Below, in pieces: positions 61,930 to 64,000 of a stretch of DNA of 64,000 nucleotides (positions within the stretch are counted from its first letter, which is position 1; each line of letters begins with the position of its first letter). Made by a program: the position numbers and the translations under genes. The stretch comes from Flaccisagitta enflata. Lineage: Eukaryota; Chaetognatha; Sagittoidea; Aphragmophora. The notes beneath the pieces were generated by a model. That model did no database searches. It had not been told where the DNA came from and worked only from the letters and a program-made list of their open reading frames with translations. The stretch spans positions 5,022,001-5,086,000 of the forward strand of contig OZ231127.1 in assembly GCA_965153355.1 (NCBI GenBank), in the 5' to 3' direction.

Positions 61930-62685
61930 AAATGAAATTCCAGGCCTGGATTAATGAATTTCCCCACCAGGTGTGTTAGGGGGGCGCACAATGAAATAAA
62001 ATACTAGGCCTGGATTAATGGATTTCCTTACCTTTTCGCCCAATTTGACAAGTAAGTCTTGGCAAACATAAGTTCGGGGGGTTAAAAGGGAAGCTTTTCT
62101 TTCATATCAATTTTTTTTATTTTTGAGCTTAAGGTCCTGCCTTTCTATGTAACAGTCGTTCTGACTGTCACAAAACCGAATCAAAAGAAAAAGATGAATT
62201 AAGATATCATAAACATGAGAAATTTTAATGATTGGATAGGAAATGTGATTAGAATTGTAAAAGCTGAATTAAAAAGATTTCATCTTTGCTGACAGTTTCA
62301 CTTTGCTTTGCTTCAGTAAAGATTGCGTTCGCAATAAGCGGTCCCTAAAATGTATATGAATACTAACGGTTGCAAAAGAAAAAACGGAACAAAATATTAT
62401 TCATGATTTTGTACTCTTCCAATAAGAAAAAAATAGGAAAATCCATGACCGTTTGAAAGCTCTGTGAAAGATTTTTTTGAATGAGACCTTGCTGGTTGTC
62501 CCCGCTTTATTCGTTTAGAAATAACACAAGAATAAAGAAAAGGTGGTCACAAGTGTAAGAGTTGAAGTGGAAGAAGCTGCAGCTCTTTGCTGATTCATAA
62601 AAAAGGCCCATAAAAAACTTATATGAGTTTTTTTTTCTTGAGTGATTTTAAAGATTTTCGAATTTTCTTTCAATCTAGACCACAC
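61930..62685. other. Unique sequence, no recognisable gene
   Basis: A ~55-bp direct repeat is visible (aggcctggattaatg at 61942 and 62010). No coding signal or element ends otherwise. Confidence 0.45.
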
Positions 62686-62689
62686 AGCG

Positions 62690-63875
62690 CACACTGGAAA
62701 ATAAGGCATGCTGACCCGTCTGTACCATCTGTCTGGAGTCTGTGAGAGCGATGGTTCACATTTTTGTACATAGAGGCCGCCTCTTTTGATTGCAAGAAAG
62801 TACAATGAAAAAGAAAAAACTCTCACTCCCCTGCAGCTTCTCCTGCCTCTCAGCTGTCTCTGCTGTTGCCCTGCTGCTTTTTGGTCCCATTTTTAGAGTG
62901 AAAAAATCGATGAAAGATGCGATGATGGATTTCCATCATGCAATGAACAGATAACCATAAGTGCAATAAAAGTGGCTGATTTTTGAAAGGTCTGTAAAGG
63001 ATCAAAAATTTATCTGAACATAGCAAAATTCATGACACCTTGAAAGCCCTTCAAAAGATCTTTCATTTGAAAGTTTTGTGGGACCACTAACTCAATGAAT
63101 ATGCAAATGAGAGTAAGATTAGCAAAACCGCTTAATTTTCAAACTGCCCATGATATCTTTACAAAGTTCCATAAAAAATCACAGAAGACGTTGCCGGATA
63201 TTGATAAAAATTGAATTAAAATTGGGGCAAGTACAGGTCAACTAGCCCCTAAAATTTCATCAAAATCGATAACGATCTTCTATCATTTTTACTCATCTAA
63301 AATATTTCAGAAAATCCGAGTGACAAATTCGGCCCTTTTTTCATGAGGTGGCAATCTAGTTGTGAGCCCTCAATCTGTCATATTTTCTAAAAGAACTGAG
63401 AAAAAATTTGCTGCATGGACTCAAATGAAAGATAATTTTGATATGTTTCTACAATTCATGAATTTTAGGATGGTCCCAAGAATCTTTTGACCAAAAGCTG
63501 TGCTCAAAGCTGTTGAAAAATTGGCCATTTTTTTTGCACTTATGGTTATTGCAACTATTTTCCATGTGCTATAACTCCTAAAGTGATGAAAAGTGTCTCT
63601 TCAGATTTTAAACCTAGAATCGTTATTGCCATAGCTACAGGTAGAGCCTAATCTTTCCATGGCAAAAGGTGGCAATAGATTTTTTTTCTGTCTCAGTAAT
63701 GACATAAAGAGGAAAACAATACTTAAAGTTACTTTCTGGGCAATACAAGATAATGAATTGTTGGAAACTGGTGTGGATCACTTTTCGTAAGGCCTATCTA
63801 TAGATCTATCAATCAACAAATAAAATAAAAAATTCATTATTTATTCGCCATATCACTAAGAAAACGACCTTAGTG
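62690..63875. mobile_element. CAC-ended element E, copy 2 (1186 bp, carries a nested element)
   Basis: Ends CACACTGGAAAATAAGG and CGACCTTAGTG, flanked by the 5-bp duplication cagcg (62685-62689, 63876-63880). Removing the nested 593 bp and one TA leaves 591 bp, against 590 bp in copy 1. Confidence 0.92.
62954..63546. mobile_element. TA-flanked element F nested in element E
   Basis: Ends ACCATAAGTGCAATAAAA and ttttttttGCACTTATGGT are inverted (about 30 bp with mismatches). TA lies outside both ends, and copy 1 of element E has the single-TA empty site tgcaatatctg. Confidence 0.92.
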
Positions 63876-64000
63876 CAGCGCAATCTGTAGTGATGATAAT
63901 GCCCCGAGGAATTCCCCGGGAATTCCCCCGTTACAATTATTCATAAGTGAACCGGGCATAGTCTAAAAATGTCAGAGTTTGATCCTAGGAGATTTCCCTG

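Overview
This window looks like intron-rich nuclear DNA from an invertebrate animal. Its recognisable genes are metazoan (a Munc13-4/BAIAP3-type protein and a DUSP14-type phosphatase). Introns follow GT-AG rules with consistent phases, there are no bacterial operons, and very long microsatellites and nested DNA transposons fill the space between exons. I cannot assign a phylum from the sequence alone.

All well-supported genes lie on the minus strand. (1) 15463-9257: a six-exon gene for a ~1292-residue C2-MUN-C2 protein of the Munc13-4/BAIAP3 family. Its C-terminal C2 domain carries a long Ser-rich insertion with five NPF motifs. (2) 21198-17225: a four-exon gene for a ~174-residue multi-pass membrane protein that I do not recognise. 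(3) 30725-25218: a DUSP14-type dual-specificity phosphatase of ~459 residues, with a long His/Gln/Ser-rich tail. A 98-bp tandem array next to its last exon repeats that exon's splice acceptor and first ~70 coding bases. (4) ~61297-47894: a chain of twelve phase-compatible exons for a Ser/Thr/Gln-rich protein of unknown identity, with further exon-like segments at 47.1, 46.5 and 44.6 kb. Weaker exon candidates lie at 33.1-33.4 kb (minus) and 40.97-41.83 kb (plus), and a decayed coding remnant at 0.17-1.64 kb.

Between exons there are two kinds of sequence. One is simple repeats: (CT/GA)n, (GT/CA)n, (GTT/AAC)n, (CTTT)n, (TTCA)n, (GTCC)n and an ATATC-type AT-rich satellite, many of them hundreds of bases long. 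The other is mobile elements whose ends can be placed from target-site duplications: hAT-type elements with 8-bp duplications, TA-flanked Tc1/mariner-type elements, a CAC-ended pair with 5-bp duplications, fold-back elements with minisatellite cores, and a short dispersed family (here family I) ending in a covarying hairpin.

The most notable observations concern transposons and tandem repeats meeting splice sites. A 640-bp hAT-like element sits exactly at the end of an exon and separates it from its own splice donor. Two different exons have their acceptor region copied repeatedly into the preceding intron. Nested insertions with matching 'empty sites' elsewhere in the window allow the element boundaries to be read directly.
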